Origin: Symbiodinium natans
Taxonomy: Eukaryota; Sar; Dinophyceae; Suessiales; Symbiodiniaceae
Assembly (NCBI GenBank): GCA_905221605.1
Contig: CAJNDS010000763.1
Location: 1 to 64,000 of the forward strand
Length of the DNA: 64,000 nucleotides
Direction: 5' to 3'
Positions 11,401 to 21,777 of this stretch are shown here, one piece after another. The notes under the pieces were generated by a model. The model made no database searches, was not told the DNA's origin, and saw nothing but the letters and a program-made list of their open reading frames with translations. Numbering within the stretch: position 1 is the first letter of the stretch; the number at the start of each line of letters is the position of its first letter. Position numbers and translations under genes: made by a program.

Positions 11401-11649
11401 AGAGCGGAACGAAGATGAGGTCCAGACGAGTCAGAAAAGGAAACGACAATTCAAGTCCTAACCCGTGACATCCACAGGCCGCCGGGGCGGATCGGTGGTG
11501 GTGGAACTCCCAACTCAAAGAATCTAGCCGGTGTCTCGCCAAGCGCCTCTTGAAGTGAGAGCCCGAGCTTGCACGACGGTGCTACACATGCCACATCATA
11601 ATGATATGAAGGCTTTTTCGGTTCATATCGCATGTGCGCACGAGTTGAC

Positions 11650-12016
11650 TCATTGACTCAGGGCAATCTCAGCTCCCCAAGTGAAGTTGTACAGCTGCTC
11701 GATGTAGCGTCCTGAGGCGTCTGGCTGGCTGCCCACGCGGCCCGTGCGGTGAAAAACAGTGGCCGCGTTATCTCTAATCAGCCCTAGACCCATGCAACCC
11801 GGATCTGGAGACTGCAGCAAGACTTGACATTCGAAGATTGGCCTTAGCACAGTTTCCTTCAGGAGCCAACGGAAAAGAAGAACTGAATGCCCCAAGCATC
11901 GAGATTTTCGAGTCGGGTTCCTGCAATAAGCTCGGTCCGCTCATGATTTTTTTGTTGTGGTAGTAGGCACCCGCCACGGAGCCAATGAGAACCGCGAGAC
12001 CAACAGGCCACGCCAC
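11650..12016 (-). CDS. Coding-like blocks, possibly one two-exon gene end
   Basis: Two frames look natural. 12016 to about 11850 includes a hydrophobic start (VGLAVLIGSVAGAYYHNKK). 11815 to 11650 starts behind a possible acceptor (CTGCAG|TCTCC), contains GLGLIRDNAATVFHRTG and ends at a stop. They may be the last exons of a membrane protein. No family is recognised and the join is not proven. Confidence 0.3.
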
Positions 12017-12525
12017 AGTAAAGGCGCCTCAACTTGCCAAGTACCAAGAAAAGAAGCGTGCCTTGAACTTCAGTACACGCATCTAGCTCACGGATTCTAT
12101 GGTGCCAAAACATGACTTGGAGTAGGGAAGAGATTGGGATTCTCGTCCCGTCTGTCAAAGCAGTGTCAACCACAAGCTTCAGGAACTAACGCGTGGGCTG
12201 AAAGAACAAGCTGCACAAGCAGAAAAAGCGAGCCGGCCGGGAATACCCTTTGGGGGGTTGGGACTCGGTTCAGGGGCTGCAATCTTAGGGGCCTACAACG
12301 CCTGTGTGTACTTCAAAAGCAAATCAAGCTTTGCAATGACCATCCAGCAACACCAAAACACGCCGGCCATACAGAGCCAAGCGGCCAACGACCATAAAGC
12401 AACCACACGCGAAGGCAATCACAAAGGCCTTGCAGGGTGCAACAAGCTGAACCTAAGCCTTGGTCCCACATTGTCTTGGAGGACAGCTAAGGACAGCTGA
12501 AGAAAGCTGAGGAAAGCTGCTCTTA

Positions 12526-12690
12526 TTAATCTGTCCGAAAGGCGATCCAATTAGGCTGGATCTGCAGGTCGGAGATGCTGTATAGGGCCCAGTCGAAGCA
12601 GAGCCCCGCCAGCATCATAAAGGAAACGGCAAGCAATATGACGATGAAGATGGGGATGAGCTCGGCGCGGCGATGCGCAGCGTTCAAGCA
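12526..12690 (-). CDS. C-terminal exon of an unidentified membrane protein
   Basis: About 54 codons after a possible acceptor (TTCAATAG|TTAGTG near 12700) end at a stop at 12526. They include one clear transmembrane segment (IPIFIVILLAVSFMMLAGL) followed by a polar tail. No upstream exon could be joined with confidence. Confidence 0.35.
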   Translation of the reverse strand, partial: CLNAAHRRAELIPIFIVILLAVSFMMLAGLCFDWALYSISDLQIQPNWIAFRTD

Positions 12691-12929
12691 AACACTAACT
12701 ATTGAACAGGACCAACTGACAGAACTGCCGACCTCTCGCCTCGCACACCTGAATACGCCTGATAGTCTCCACAGGAATGTGGACAGCGGCGGAAACTTGC
12801 ACGAGACCCCTTCAACCCCACCCCGCCCCAAACACACAGCCGGCCGGAGAACAATGCAAAACATAATTGTGGCCCCGGGGTGTTTCTGCTCTCGCTTGGT
12901 GTAGGGCCAACAACTTCTGGCTCTCACAC

Positions 12930-14628
12930 CAGCCCCACAGCCTCAAATGCGGATTCTTAGCCTTAGGAGCAGGGGGAGCACAGATTATTGAGGCACTCAC
13001 TCCTCAGTTTTAGAAGTTGAAACTGTTTTTCAGTTTTCGACTTTTTGAGATTGGGGCACGTGAAAGCAACTTTTTGCTCGAGTGTCCACACACCCTACAA
13101 ACAGGGTGGGCGTGTGTGTGGCCGAATACACTCACGAACTCCCCAAGCCCCACTTGCATTGCCCCAAGCTGCAGACCCCCAGCCCCGTCTTTGCAACTGG
13201 ACTGTAATCGACTGCCCGGCAAAGAACACACGTCTCTCAGCCGCAGCCCCCTTCAAACGAGAACCATGCTATGCCTTCCGGAAACGCAGTGAAGAAACAT
13301 AAAGGTACATGTGCACTGAGACTCCGAGCGGCTGTGCGTCTCGCCTCCTCGGATGCATCCGACCATGATCCGCTTTGCAGCAAGCTGCTCGCTTCTGCGT
13401 CTTGACTCACCGCCGTTCGCAGTCCTCAACTCAAGGTTTTGATTTCTCCGAAAACTCCGGGAGGGGGATCAAAAGCAACTTCTGCAGGATCAAAAAAACT
13501 TTCGAAAGTGTGAGCCAAACGGATCAAACAACAGCTCAGATCACAAATAAACGATGTCCATAAATGTGAGCTTGCCGGCTACGGGGGGGAGGAGGCCCTC
13601 CCATTCGCAAACACAAGGCTCGTAGAATGGGGTTCGAACCATCCTCCTTCCCTGCGTACCTCCTTCCATGCTTCCTTTCTGTTCTTCCCTCCCTCCTTCC
13701 TTCTTTGGTCCTCCCTCCTTCCTTGCGAACTTCTACCTTAGAAATTTGATGTTGGAATAGTTTCATTCATGACGGAATGCTGCAGGTTGAGCATGGCATG
13801 TTCATACAATAGCACATGATGAGCTTTCTTTTGCTTGGCACCCACAGAGCTGGACGAAGGTCGCACAGTTTACTAGTCTGAGCCACTCTCGAAACGCTTT
13901 AAGGCCTCCTAACTTTAGGGCTGATAACCGCGCTTTAGGGGGTCGGGGTGGAGGCAATGAAGGTTTGAACCCTGAGCCCACTCAGCACGTAGTTTCCTTC
14001 TCCCGATTTCACATGAGGCGAAGTGCCACGGAACAGCTGCGCTGGAAAAAGTCAACACTCGTTCTTCTGTTCATCCTTTTTTTGTTCGAGGCATCGATAC
14101 CAAGGGTTTCGATGTGGCACCTGTCATTCAACATGCGGCGGTCTTCCCACCGCACCGTCTCGCACTAAGACTCACTGTCGCTAACCAGTTTATGGGAATG
14201 GAGTCACAGAGGCATCGAGCGTCACCATCTATTGAAATCAGCCTATTCCGGGATTCCGAAACTCGAAACCCTTCGCAATGCTTCTCGGCAAAAAGAGGCG
14301 GACTCCTCACTTCGCAAATCTTCTGCCCAAGGCTCGTTCGGACTGCAGCTCTGGCATCTCTGCACCTGATTCTGCCGCATCCATTTGTTCCTTCGCCTCG
14401 TCAGCAGAGCCTCATTTTATCGACTTTGTCGTCTCAGTCTTCTTCTGAGCTTCTCATTCTCCTCTCGGGCTTTGGGTGAGGTCCGTGAGGTATCCTTTTG
14501 GGATTTCGACTCGCGTGCTCGAAAGCAAAGGCAAATGGGATGGTCAGTCGCAGCACGGCAGGTCCACACCATTCCAAACCGAAATACAGTTCAAAAGCCG
14601 CAGTTGACCGACCTCCAAACGACACACC
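12930..14628. other. Unassigned stretch
   Basis: No recognisable gene. A pyrimidine-rich tract built from CTTCC/CCTTC words lies at 13650-13735. Confidence 0.4.
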
Positions 14629-14919
14629 CTAAGAGGCTATACTACGTATGTGTAAACTCCATTGTTGGGAAAAACCACTCGCTCGCATTGTAATTTCTGC
14701 TGGGGAACTCATCAGATCGTCCATTGAAGTCCCGCCCTTGTTTTGCAAATGCTCTTGGCAATTCTCGGGCAGGTCAAGGGTTTGGCCTGTCAGATCGCGG
14801 CTGTTGTAGCCGGGGACCTTCAAGAAGTACTTCACAAAAAGGGTCAACTGGTCTTGATCTTCCTGTGTTGCATCCTTGAGCAAGCATTTCCCCTTCGACT
14901 CCAAATTGGCCTTAGACAT
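14629..14919 (-). CDS. Candidate exon, unknown
   Basis: An open frame from ATG 14919 with natural-looking composition (ATQEDQDQLTLFVKYFLKVPG, residues 17 to 37). No motif or family is recognised. It could be a chance frame. Confidence 0.25.
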   Translation of the reverse strand: MSKANLESKGKCLLKDATQEDQDQLTLFVKYFLKVPGYNSRDLTGQTLDLPENCQEHLQNKGGTSMDDLMSSPAEITMRASGFSQQWSLHIRSIAS

Positions 14920-15072
14920 CCAGAGCACGTAACGCTAGACGTCTGACTCTCTGAGCCCAATAAATTGACACCTACATTGCTCAAACAATTCCTGAATTAC
15001 AAGGGCGCCAAACAAGACCCGGAATATGGTGCTACAGAACCAAAAACACGGAGAGAGTGTGTGTGCATGTGT

Positions 15073-15160
15073 GTATGTGTCTATATATATATATATATAT
15101 ATATGTTTCTTTATTTCCTTATTTATTTGCTATATTTTTATTTCGTTTATTTATTTCAGT
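15073..15160. repeat. (TA)n and T-rich simple sequence
   Basis: A run of about 11 TA units followed by T/A-rich sequence, preceded by GTGTGTGCATGTG. Confidence 0.8.
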
Positions 15161-15659
15161 AATTTCTGAATTAGACACACATACATGTGACGAACCCAGC
15201 AAACAAACATATGAGACAGCGGGCGCAAGACTTCCTGGAAGCTGTCTTTTATAGTCTCATGCTGTTCGACTTAAGAAAATCAGCGGAACTCCGCATCCTT
15301 CACTTGCAATTGTGACATGGCTTTGGCCTGATCCACCTAATTAGCCATTGCACCAACTGTCAGGTGCACCCATAAAGTCCACCCGCATCCCATAAAGGCA
15401 AAAAGCTCCCTGATTCGTGCGTTGAACGACTTAATGAACGAAGTGAGCACAATAAATTCTATTGCATGTTAAGGCGTGAATATAATTTCGTGCGTGAACA
15501 AGCGAACGCCATGACGGCCCATTGCTAAAGACCTTTTTGGGGCCGTAAACACTATAACTTTTCCTTGGACCCTGGCCCGAATAATTGTATTCGGTTTCAG
15601 TTCAGGCTTGGCACCAAATGACAACGACCCAGATTCCGAAGACACAGTTGAATAATGAT

Positions 15660-16250
15660 CCCAGTACTTATTCAAAATCACCAGATTGAAGATTGAAGGT
15701 TCAAGAATCTCAGGGAAAGATGTGGGAGGTATCTTCAATCCTGATTTGAATTTCCAGGCGTGGATTTGACTAACAACTTGAATTGTGTTTCAAGTTGTTG
15801 TTCAAGACCCTGGGTTCTCTCAGGAAGTGTGTAAGAGGAACCAACCTTCAGTCCTAAAAGTTCGCAGCCAGGTCTGTGAATAAACGTTTGGATATCTACA
15901 TATTCAAACCTGTGTTCAATATCCAGGGTGAGGATGAAAGATTGCTCGTAAACCTTTTCCTGCGGATCTCATATCTTCCATCCCTGTATGATGTACATAT
16001 TCACATTGTTATTCTACGTCCTGGGGCTGAAGATTTAGTATTGACGATTCCTCCTGGACCATTTCCTGGAAATCTTCAATGTTGACGTCTTCGACGCGCG
16101 GACGTTGAGCACAAACTTGAAAAACTTCTTAAGTTGCCATTCAAATCCAGGGTCTAAGGATTGAGGATTGAAGATTCCTCTTAAACCTTTTCGTGGGAAT
16201 CTTCAATCTTCAGTCTCAAGATGTTGAATAAACACTTGAAAAACAATTCA
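15660..16250. repeat. Degenerate repeat with CTTCAATCTTCA/TGAAGATTGAAG words
   Basis: Diverged copies of a unit containing AAACTTGAAAAAC, CATTCAAATCCAGGG, GATTGAAGATTCCTC, AAACCTTTTC and GAATCTTCAATC recur around 15880, 16107 and 16223. Within each unit the GATTGAAGATTC and GAATCTTCAATC words are reverse complements, so the unit could fold. No gene is seen. Confidence 0.45.
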
Positions 16251-16436
16251 AGTTTTGGTCCTGTGGCCCTACGCTGGCATGACAGATCTCGCGTTTCCGG
16301 TGTCAGATGTTAGTGTAGGTCTTTTTGCATCGGATATGATATTCATAAACAAGACTCGGATGGGAATGTATATGAAAAAGAAGAAGAAAACCAAAGACAA
16401 GGTAGGCAGGCACAATGGCGGGGTACCATACTTTAT

Positions 16437-16573
16437 AGTGTGTGTGTGTGTGTAGAGAGAGAGAGAGACAGACAGAAAGAAAGAAAGAAAGAAATCAAGA
16501 AATCAAGAAAGAAGAAGGACAAAGACAGAGAGACAGAGAGAGATAGAGTGAGAGAGAGAGAGAGATAGCAATG
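16437..16573. repeat. Compound GT / GA / GAAA simple repeat
   Basis: GT repeats pass into GAGAGA, GACAGACAGAAAGAAAG and again GAGAGA repeats on the plus strand. Confidence 0.9.
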
Positions 16574-16874
16574 ATTGGATCCTACTGCTGCCTTCTGGCA
16601 ATTGCCCAATGTTGCATTGATTGGCATACATTTTCTAGGCAACCCGAGCTCCAGAAGCCAAGAAACATCAAGAAAACAAAAGCTCATGAGATCCAAGCAG
16701 CCATCTGCACGATGAGTCTTGGCCGCTTTGTCATGAAACCTACAAGCTCGGAGTGCCTCAGTCCAGCTTCCGTTCTGATCCGTTCTGCCTTTTTGTTGTA
16801 TTGGGGATGGAAGCGGCGCTCAGATTTCCCTTGTCGTCTTGGCTGTCTTGTGTCTTGCCATTTCACTGCAGGTC

Positions 16875-18086
16875 TTATCCGAGAGACAGCTTTGCTGGCA
16901 CCGAAAAGTCAGTCGAAGCTTTGAGCTCCGCAATGGATTTCGTCTGCGCAGCTTCGTACTGCTGCTGCGTCAGTCGGTCCTTCGCAAAGCCAAGTTGCTT
17001 TCAATTTATAAAGCACGTCAGAAAATGAGCAGATGGTTCGATGGGTCAGCTCCTGGCCTGCCGATGGCGCCAATACTTCATGTCCGTCGAACTTACTCGA
17101 TGGCTCCCATCAGTGAACTTTCCCACATCAGGACCCAGCCTGATGCACGAATCAAAGCCCCGGCGCTGCAATGCAACATCTGAATCTGGCCTTGCCGCAA
17201 GCGACTCGAAGACTTGCAGGATGTCCGCGGCTTCTTTCCATAAAGCGGCCGTTTTCTTCACCGTCGACACGCTGGCGCTCGACTGGGCGACAGCTGGCAT
17301 GTCCGCCAACTTCTTGGTAACCTGTGGAAACACAAACACGCATGTGGAACACAGCTGAACAATGCAAAGGACGGATACAGGCATCTCAAACATGGAAAAT
17401 GCTGGAAGGTCACATTGAGGGCAAGCATCTTCAATGTAGGGATGGCTTCATTGGTGATGGCCGCATCAGCCTCCTCGTGGCTGCTGCCGCCTACTGCCTT
17501 GCACTTCTGTTGGGAGCCGAATGGAGCCAGAATGGACATCTCATCTGTGTCCTGGGCTGTTTGGATTCCCTAGCTTGCTACATAAGCCCTGGACAAGCGG
17601 AGTCCAACTCGGTTAAGTCTCGACCTTGTTGCAAAATGCGTGTGGCCCACACATGTCATTCTCGGGGTCATACTGGCAGCGGTAGGCACATTGGCTGGGG
17701 CTGTTCATGCACGTGTTTTGGCCGATCATGGCATCCACGAGAAGCATGAGTTCGCGGTCAGGGTACATCAACGGTTTGGAAGCTTGCCCAGGGATGTCCA
17801 AAGAAAAGGAGGCAGGTGTTGGTTCAGATGCCTTGCTGACGCTCTCGATGTCAATGGTTTTCTGCACACCCTTGTACAGATAGTATGGCTTGCCAGATCC
17901 CTTTCGGTAGACCGGCGAACCAGCATAGCGCCAGGACAGTGTGCTGCTGGTTGTGTGGCCAATGATGGGGTTCATCTCGGTGCGGATCCACAACATCTCA
18001 GACCTGCCGTACGTGCTGGGTCCCCATGAGCCACCATCAAAGGCTTGCCAGCCCACGATTCCCACAACGGCCATGGTCTTGATAGC
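16875..18086 (-). CDS. Unidentified multi-exon gene, last four exons
   Basis: Four exons join in frame with GT-AG introns, every junction in phase 0: 18086-17625, 17551-17414, 17321-17097 and 16997-16875 (stop TAA). Donors read AAG|GTCGAG, AAT|GTGACC and CGA|GTAAGT. Acceptors read CCAG|GACACA, CACAG|GTTACC and GAAAG|CAACTT. Intron lengths are 73, 92 and 99 bp. The first of these exons follows an acceptor ATCCAG|GCTATC and encodes about 154 residues. These include VVGIVGWQAFDGGSWG, GSGKPYYLYKGVQ and a Cys-rich end (NTCMNSPSQCAYRCQYD). The last exon is Gln/Lys-rich (DRLTQQQYEAAQTKSIAELK), like a coiled coil. I recognise no family. Upstream exons probably lie among the blocks at 18440-19302. Confidence 0.6.
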
Positions 18087-18439
18087 CTGGATGGTGCAGG
18101 TTGGAAAACTCCCGAGACCCGGATCATGAACGAAAACTTGCACGCACACCCACCCACACACACACACTCAGAATAGCCACCCTCTTGGGGACACTTGCGC
18201 TCAGGGAGAGGGACGAACGCAAAGGTGCGGTAGAGTCTCGGGTCGAGGAAGTTTCAGGTGCACTCCCCGAAGCCAGGACCCCACGTTGGCTTAGCACCAA
18301 GTAGAAGAAAAACAAAGTAGTTTCTAAAGCTTAGGAGCCCTAGTCTGCAGCACTGGTTTTGATCAAGCCACGTTTGCAGGCCTTCTTGCCCTGTCTGCGA
18401 TGGGCTCACAAGGCCACGAGCGGGATCAGTCACGACAAT

Positions 18440-19302
18440 GAGACACACGCTCACGCTTTTGCGCGGTGGTTCTGTGGTGGCGGCCTTTCCATCGAAAGTC
18501 CACCGCCTTCTCGATCGGTTTGTTGATTTGTCCAAGGAAAAATGATTCTGTCTCACCAACGGCAGGAATGGCAACAGGACCACAGGCTTTGGTTTCGAGG
18601 TTGCTTAGCACAGGTGGCTGCAAGAAAGTTTGTGGAAGGGCTTTTGCGTCGAATCAGCGATCCAAGTAGGAGTGTACACGAAAGGAGACACAGTACGAGG
18701 ACAGAGACACGGTCGGAGGACAGGGACACACATGAAGAATTTGCCCCATGCCGTCTTTCAGCTGCTGACCTAAACTGTCGATGTGGTCCAACACCATGCA
18801 TGCTTTCATGGCGTCGGCCTTGTTCATGACCAGCGCGTCCGGAAGGAGTCGGTAGGGTTTGTCCATGCCCGTGACTTCCACATACTTCTCAGGTTCTCCC
18901 GGCCCACCAGTGGCATGACGGAAAGTGATGGTTGCATTGTGCCATGTCAGATGACCCCTTAGTAGAAGTGCTCATCACTCTACACGGGTCTACGGTCTAC
19001 GTCGCTTTCTCTCAAAGGACACTTTTCAAACTGGTGCCAAGATGCAATCGTGGGTTGTCCTTCCCTTTCGCCCACATCGTTTGCATTGAAAACGAGCCCG
19101 CTTCAGTGACAGTCTCGACGCGCTCCTGCTGCTTGCTGGCAGAATCAATGAATGTCTTCGGCCTCTTCTTTTGGGGCTGCTAGTCAAGTCTTGCCAAACG
19201 AAACACGGTCGTGAAACTCGTCACTCTGCCGCAAGCTGTTGGCCGTCAGGGTCACCATCTCAGCGACATTGAAAGCTTCCCGTGCCGCAGACACGTCCCT
19301 AA
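18440..19302 (-). CDS. Upstream exon blocks of the same or a neighbouring unidentified gene
   Basis: Coding-like blocks on the minus strand. 19302 to about 19200: DVSAAREAFNVAEMVTLTAN. 19179-19023, after acceptor CTAG|CAGCCC: KRPKTFIDSASKQQERVE, then FSMQTMWAKGKDN. 18957-18732, between acceptor TAAG|GGGTCA and donor CAT|GTGTGT: HNATITFRHATGGPG, then MDKPYRLLPDALVMNKADA. About 18600-18440: ETKACGPVAIPAVGETESF. Exon phases could not all be reconciled by eye, so the joins are not claimed. No family is recognised. It lies downstream of the PhyH-type gene on the same strand. Confidence 0.45.
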
Positions 19303-19808
19303 CTGCCAGCATGAAGATGAAAGCCTAAGTCTTCCACAGGAGAACCGTCAAATTGGCCAGCATGTCCAATCATGAACCTTGGGCTGTCCAAATCCGTCCA
19401 AGACACCAAAGCGAGGGATTGTCCTGTTGCACGCCGCATAGTCTAACCAGGAGAGAATTGTCAAGCAACGTAGCAAAGGAGCGATTAGTGAAAGCTTGAG
19501 CCTCTTCGCGGCGGCGGGGTGCAAGCAGCTTCTCACCTGCCCATGCCGCGTAGTGTGAGTTCCATGCAGAACTGTGGGGAATGCTATTCCCCACCCCAGA
19601 ACCGCATTGCAGGCCACGCCAATGCCAAAAAGGGCCAAAATGCACTTTAGTTGAACAATGCAGAAGCACTGATCTGTGCAGCGAGATCTTGCCGCAGGCA
19701 AGATCGAATCAAAACTAGCTCTTTGAGATGTTGGTGCTCACCATCTGTTCACGGTATCATGTTCTCGCTATGTACTGCACCAGCTCTGTCGGCACCTTTT
19801 CTCCGATG
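19303..19808. other. Short region between two genes
   Basis: One minus-strand frame (about 19670-19370) looks partly natural (LLDNSLLVRLCGVQQDN), but nothing in it is recognisable. Confidence 0.3.
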
Positions 19809-21320
19809 TCAAAACAGCAAGTCCTGCCGAAAGATGGCTGCATGGTTTTCCAGAAAGGCTTGGAATGATGGCTTGGATTCGGACCGATCAGCCAGGTGGT
19901 CAAAAATGCCAAGCGCAAACTTCCGCAGCTCCTCAGCTGGAAACTAGCACCAACGAGGTGCAGCCAAGGAGTTGTTAAAGAATATGCTTCTGCAACTTAT
20001 GCCCTTAGTTGGCATGAGAAACCATACTCAACATAGGCAAGCAGCATCGGCTGCCACGTAGTTTGTCTCCAAACCCAGTTCCCCTAGACAATACATCTCG
20101 GCCAAGTGCATGCATGCAAGTGGGTGGCCCTTGCGGCCGGTTGCACGAAGCCACTCGACGGCACCTGGGTCCCCTTCTTTGCGCAAGCACATCGCAAATT
20201 CGAGCATTGCCTGGACATCGTCTTTCCGCTTCGCCAAAACCTCCAGCGCGATACGATCTTCCTCAGTGCTCGGGTCGCCGCAAGCAAGTGGAGAAGACAG
20301 AAAGTCTTGAACACGATGTCGTCCCACAAGCGCGTCCTTCATGGTATAAGTGGATCCGTGGTTGGTATTGCCGGGCTTTTGCCAAGTCATGTAGAATAAA
20401 CGTCTTCTCGAACCACCGGACTCTGTTTGCAGGTTCGCGCCGCCACAATGCAGGAGACGAGAATTCATCAGCACCGCTGAGCCAGCTGTACATGTGGCGT
20501 GTACGCCGCCTCCAAACTGCTCCGGGGAACGGTCCGCACCAGGCAACACGGAGAGCCATTGCTGAAGGTACGGGTCATCGTGTGTGCCAGGAAAAAGGAT
20601 TGTGGGCCCCATTGCATCCGATATCTCTTGCAAAGCGATGAAGGTTGTCAAGAGTGGAGCACAGGCAGTTTTCCAGCCACCCGTATCCACATGCACATTT
20701 TGTCTTGGTGCTCCAGGATCGGTGATCAAACATGAAAGCTCGACCAGGGCTCCACCAGCCTGGACCGTCCCCTCAAGGAGAGGCTGGAGGGCCAGCACCG
20801 CCTGATGCACCGCTTCCTCCACCGTTGAATTTAATGGCAACTTCAAATCCCATCGGTGCTGACGGTCACGCACGGTGCCGAAATGCTCCTGTAGCAAGCT
20901 TTGACGACGCTCTGTGTCATTTTCAGATTCAACGGCATTCTGCACCATCTCGAGATGGCTGTCCACGAATGTTTGCAAACGCTGACAGAGTTCAGCACTA
21001 AGCACACCCCGAACTAAGCCACAACCATGCTGCTCCAAGTGACCAACGCAGGTTTCAGGAGCCAACTGGATGTCGGCACGGCTCATTGGGTCAAGTGGTT
21101 CCCATGTCCAGCTTTGATTTTGAAGCATCTCATCAACGCCATCAGAAAGGCTGCGTGCACAGCCGACAAGGTCGTTGCAAGCTCCGTTCGGCAAGGTCAA
21201 GAAATCGCGATAGCTTGCCAGCGTGCCATCCGCGCACCGCGATCCCTGCTCGCAACCCATTGTGCACGAACAAGTCCACATGTGAAAGAGCGTGCATGGA
21301 CAGTGCATAAGCTCTGGCAT
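19809..21320 (-). CDS. Phytanoyl-CoA dioxygenase-like (PhyH) 2-oxoglutarate/Fe(II) oxygenase with Sel1-like tail
   Basis: Exon 1 is 21320-20033 and exon 2 is 19936-19809, joined by a 96-bp intron (donor CTAT|GTTGAG, acceptor CCAG|CTGAGG). The phases agree, and exon 2 ends at a TGA. The iron-binding set of PhyH-type oxygenases is visible: H210 and D212 (QNVHVDTGG), a distal H291 (RLLHCGG) and an Arg cluster (RRRLFYMTW) for 2-oxoglutarate. A conserved-looking PTILFPGTH lies between. Residues about 365-425 look like Sel1/TPR-type helical repeats (AMLEFAMCLRKEGD, MHLAEMYCLGELG). Exon 2 adds a helical tail (EELRKFALGIFDHL). The substrate cannot be inferred. The first 75 residues are Cys-rich and the ATG at 21320 may not be the true start. 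Confidence 0.75.
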
Positions 21321-21777
21321 CTAAACTACAATTGAGATCTGACATCCGAAATAGTGCCTAATGCTTTACATATTCCTAGCGCAGGCTTAACTCCGTGCAT
21401 ACGTTCTCCTGTACAAGAGGTACTCTCTAGCAGCCCGGAGCATGGCAAAACAAGATTCAGCAACATTCTACCATCAAAGCCCCAAGGAATGCACACAGCG
21501 GCTCCCCCAATACAGCTCCAGAGGCGGGAAACTCTTGACCTGCAACATCAAGTTGTCCCAGAGTGGTTGCCATTTTGGTTGCCATCGTGGCAAAAGTTAC
21601 CATTGCATGCTAAGAAACGCAGCATTGACGCAATGGCCGAATCTCAAACGTGGGGAATATTGGGGAATCTTTCCAAACATTTCCAAACAGAACAAAAGTA
21701 CGAAAGCCGCCACTTTGCGGGTGCCCCGTGCAGGTGAAGACTCGAAAGCATCCTCCTCAAGAGGATGTCACAGCATG

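Noticed and set aside
13625-13650. GGGGTTCGAACCATCC, another T-loop-like word
   Set aside because: Stem has a mismatch at the second pair and no other tRNA arms are found.
21560-21590. GTTGCCATTTTGGTTGCC, resembling the spliced leader core
   Set aside because: Matches only the central CCATTTTGG; the 3' CTCAAG part is absent.
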